From the NCBI RefSeq assembly GCF_007827815.1, contig NZ_VITH01000001.1, forward strand, positions 124,001-188,000: a DNA stretch of 64,000 nucleotides, written 5' to 3'. This DNA is from Azospirillum brasilense (GTDB lineage: Bacteria > Pseudomonadota > Alphaproteobacteria > Azospirillales > Azospirillaceae). Under the pieces are notes generated by a model. That model made no database searches. It was given only the letters and a program-made list of their open reading frames with translations, and had not been told where the DNA came from. This document shows positions 63,922 through 64,000 of the stretch, piece after piece (the stretch's first letter is position 1; the number at the start of each line of letters is the position of its first letter). Both the position numbers and the translations under genes were made by a program.

Positions 63922-64000
63922 TTGGCCGACCGCGAATCCCCCTTTCTTGACCCCAGCGCGCCCCCTCCTCCGGGGCTGCGGCCGGTGCCGTTCCTCCAGG
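63922..64000 (+). CDS. Possible start of the next gene (partial)
   Basis: A frame from TTG 63922 (ADRESPFLDPSAPPP...GLRPVPFLQ) stays open to the window end and has protein-like composition. GTG 63902 opens a second frame that also stays open but is Arg/Pro-rich. In related genomes an ATP-grasp/alpha-E gene often follows the DUF2126 gene, which would fit, but 26 residues do not prove it. Confidence 0.3.
   Translation, partial: MADRESPFLDPSAPPPPGLRPVPFLQ

Overview
The window is a GC-rich chromosomal segment of an alphaproteobacterium, most likely Rhodospirillales and probably close to Azospirillum. The inference rests on gene order. Reading the minus strand, ftsB, pdhA-pdhB-pdhC, lpd, lipA, coq10-like, (cinA and ispDF on the plus strand), dusB/nifR3-ntrB-ntrC, ntrY-ntrX, trkA, a D-amino-acid aminotransferase, a HAD phosphatase, hfq, hflX and mazG form the long conserved block typical of this class. 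I saw no insertion sequence, prophage, CRISPR array, rRNA or tRNA.

Layout. 1-4.5 kb: end of an unknown gene, a LysE-type exporter, a PAS-GGDEF diguanylate cyclase and the Tex RNA-binding protein. 4.6-4.75 kb: a candidate small RNA ending in a strong intrinsic terminator. 4.9-12.06 kb: a six-gene operon resembling hydrogenase-4/complex I (hyfB, C, E, F, G, I-like) whose large subunit lacks the N-terminal nickel-binding cysteine pair, so it is better read as an energy-converting hydrogenase-related (Ehr-type) membrane complex than as a hydrogenase. 12-20.5 kb (minus): mazG, small unknown genes, an inositol-monophosphatase-family enzyme, hflX-hfq, HAD, aminotransferase, trkA. 20.7-21.3 kb: an AT-rich patch with an orphan 102-residue protein and two palindromes. 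21.4-28.9 kb: the nitrogen regulatory genes dusB-ntrB-ntrC and ntrY-ntrX, with a separate promoter and repeated GTTGCC half-sites before ntrY. 29-34.9 kb: a CcsA/YpjD-like protein, ispDF, cinA, coq10-like, lipA and lpd. 34.9-39.3 kb: the pyruvate dehydrogenase genes and ftsB. 39.5-46.1 kb: a thioesterase, parE, a lipoprotein, an alpha/beta hydrolase with an isochorismatase-like hydrolase, and a RhlE-like helicase followed by a stand-alone Lrp/AsnC sensor domain. 46.3-53.6 kb: envelope genes (lptD, a TM/coiled-coil protein, a GT41 TPR glycosyltransferase, and a ydbL-ynbE-ydbH set). 53.8-64 kb: a periplasmic cyclophilin, an unusual serine/threonine kinase divergent from galM, an LprI-like protein, an unknown protein divergent from a large transglutaminase/DUF2126 protein, and the possible start of one more gene.

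Functionally the window links central carbon metabolism (pyruvate dehydrogenase, with its lipoate synthase and E3), nitrogen control, RNA regulation (Hfq, HflX, Tex, DEAD-box helicase, a candidate sRNA) and outer-membrane assembly. The least understood parts are the Ehr-type complex, the kinase with its long unknown N-terminal half, the transglutaminase neighbourhood and the AT-rich orphan locus. Start codons were chosen by ribosome-binding sites, overlaps with neighbours and family N-termini; where the evidence was weak the entry says so.
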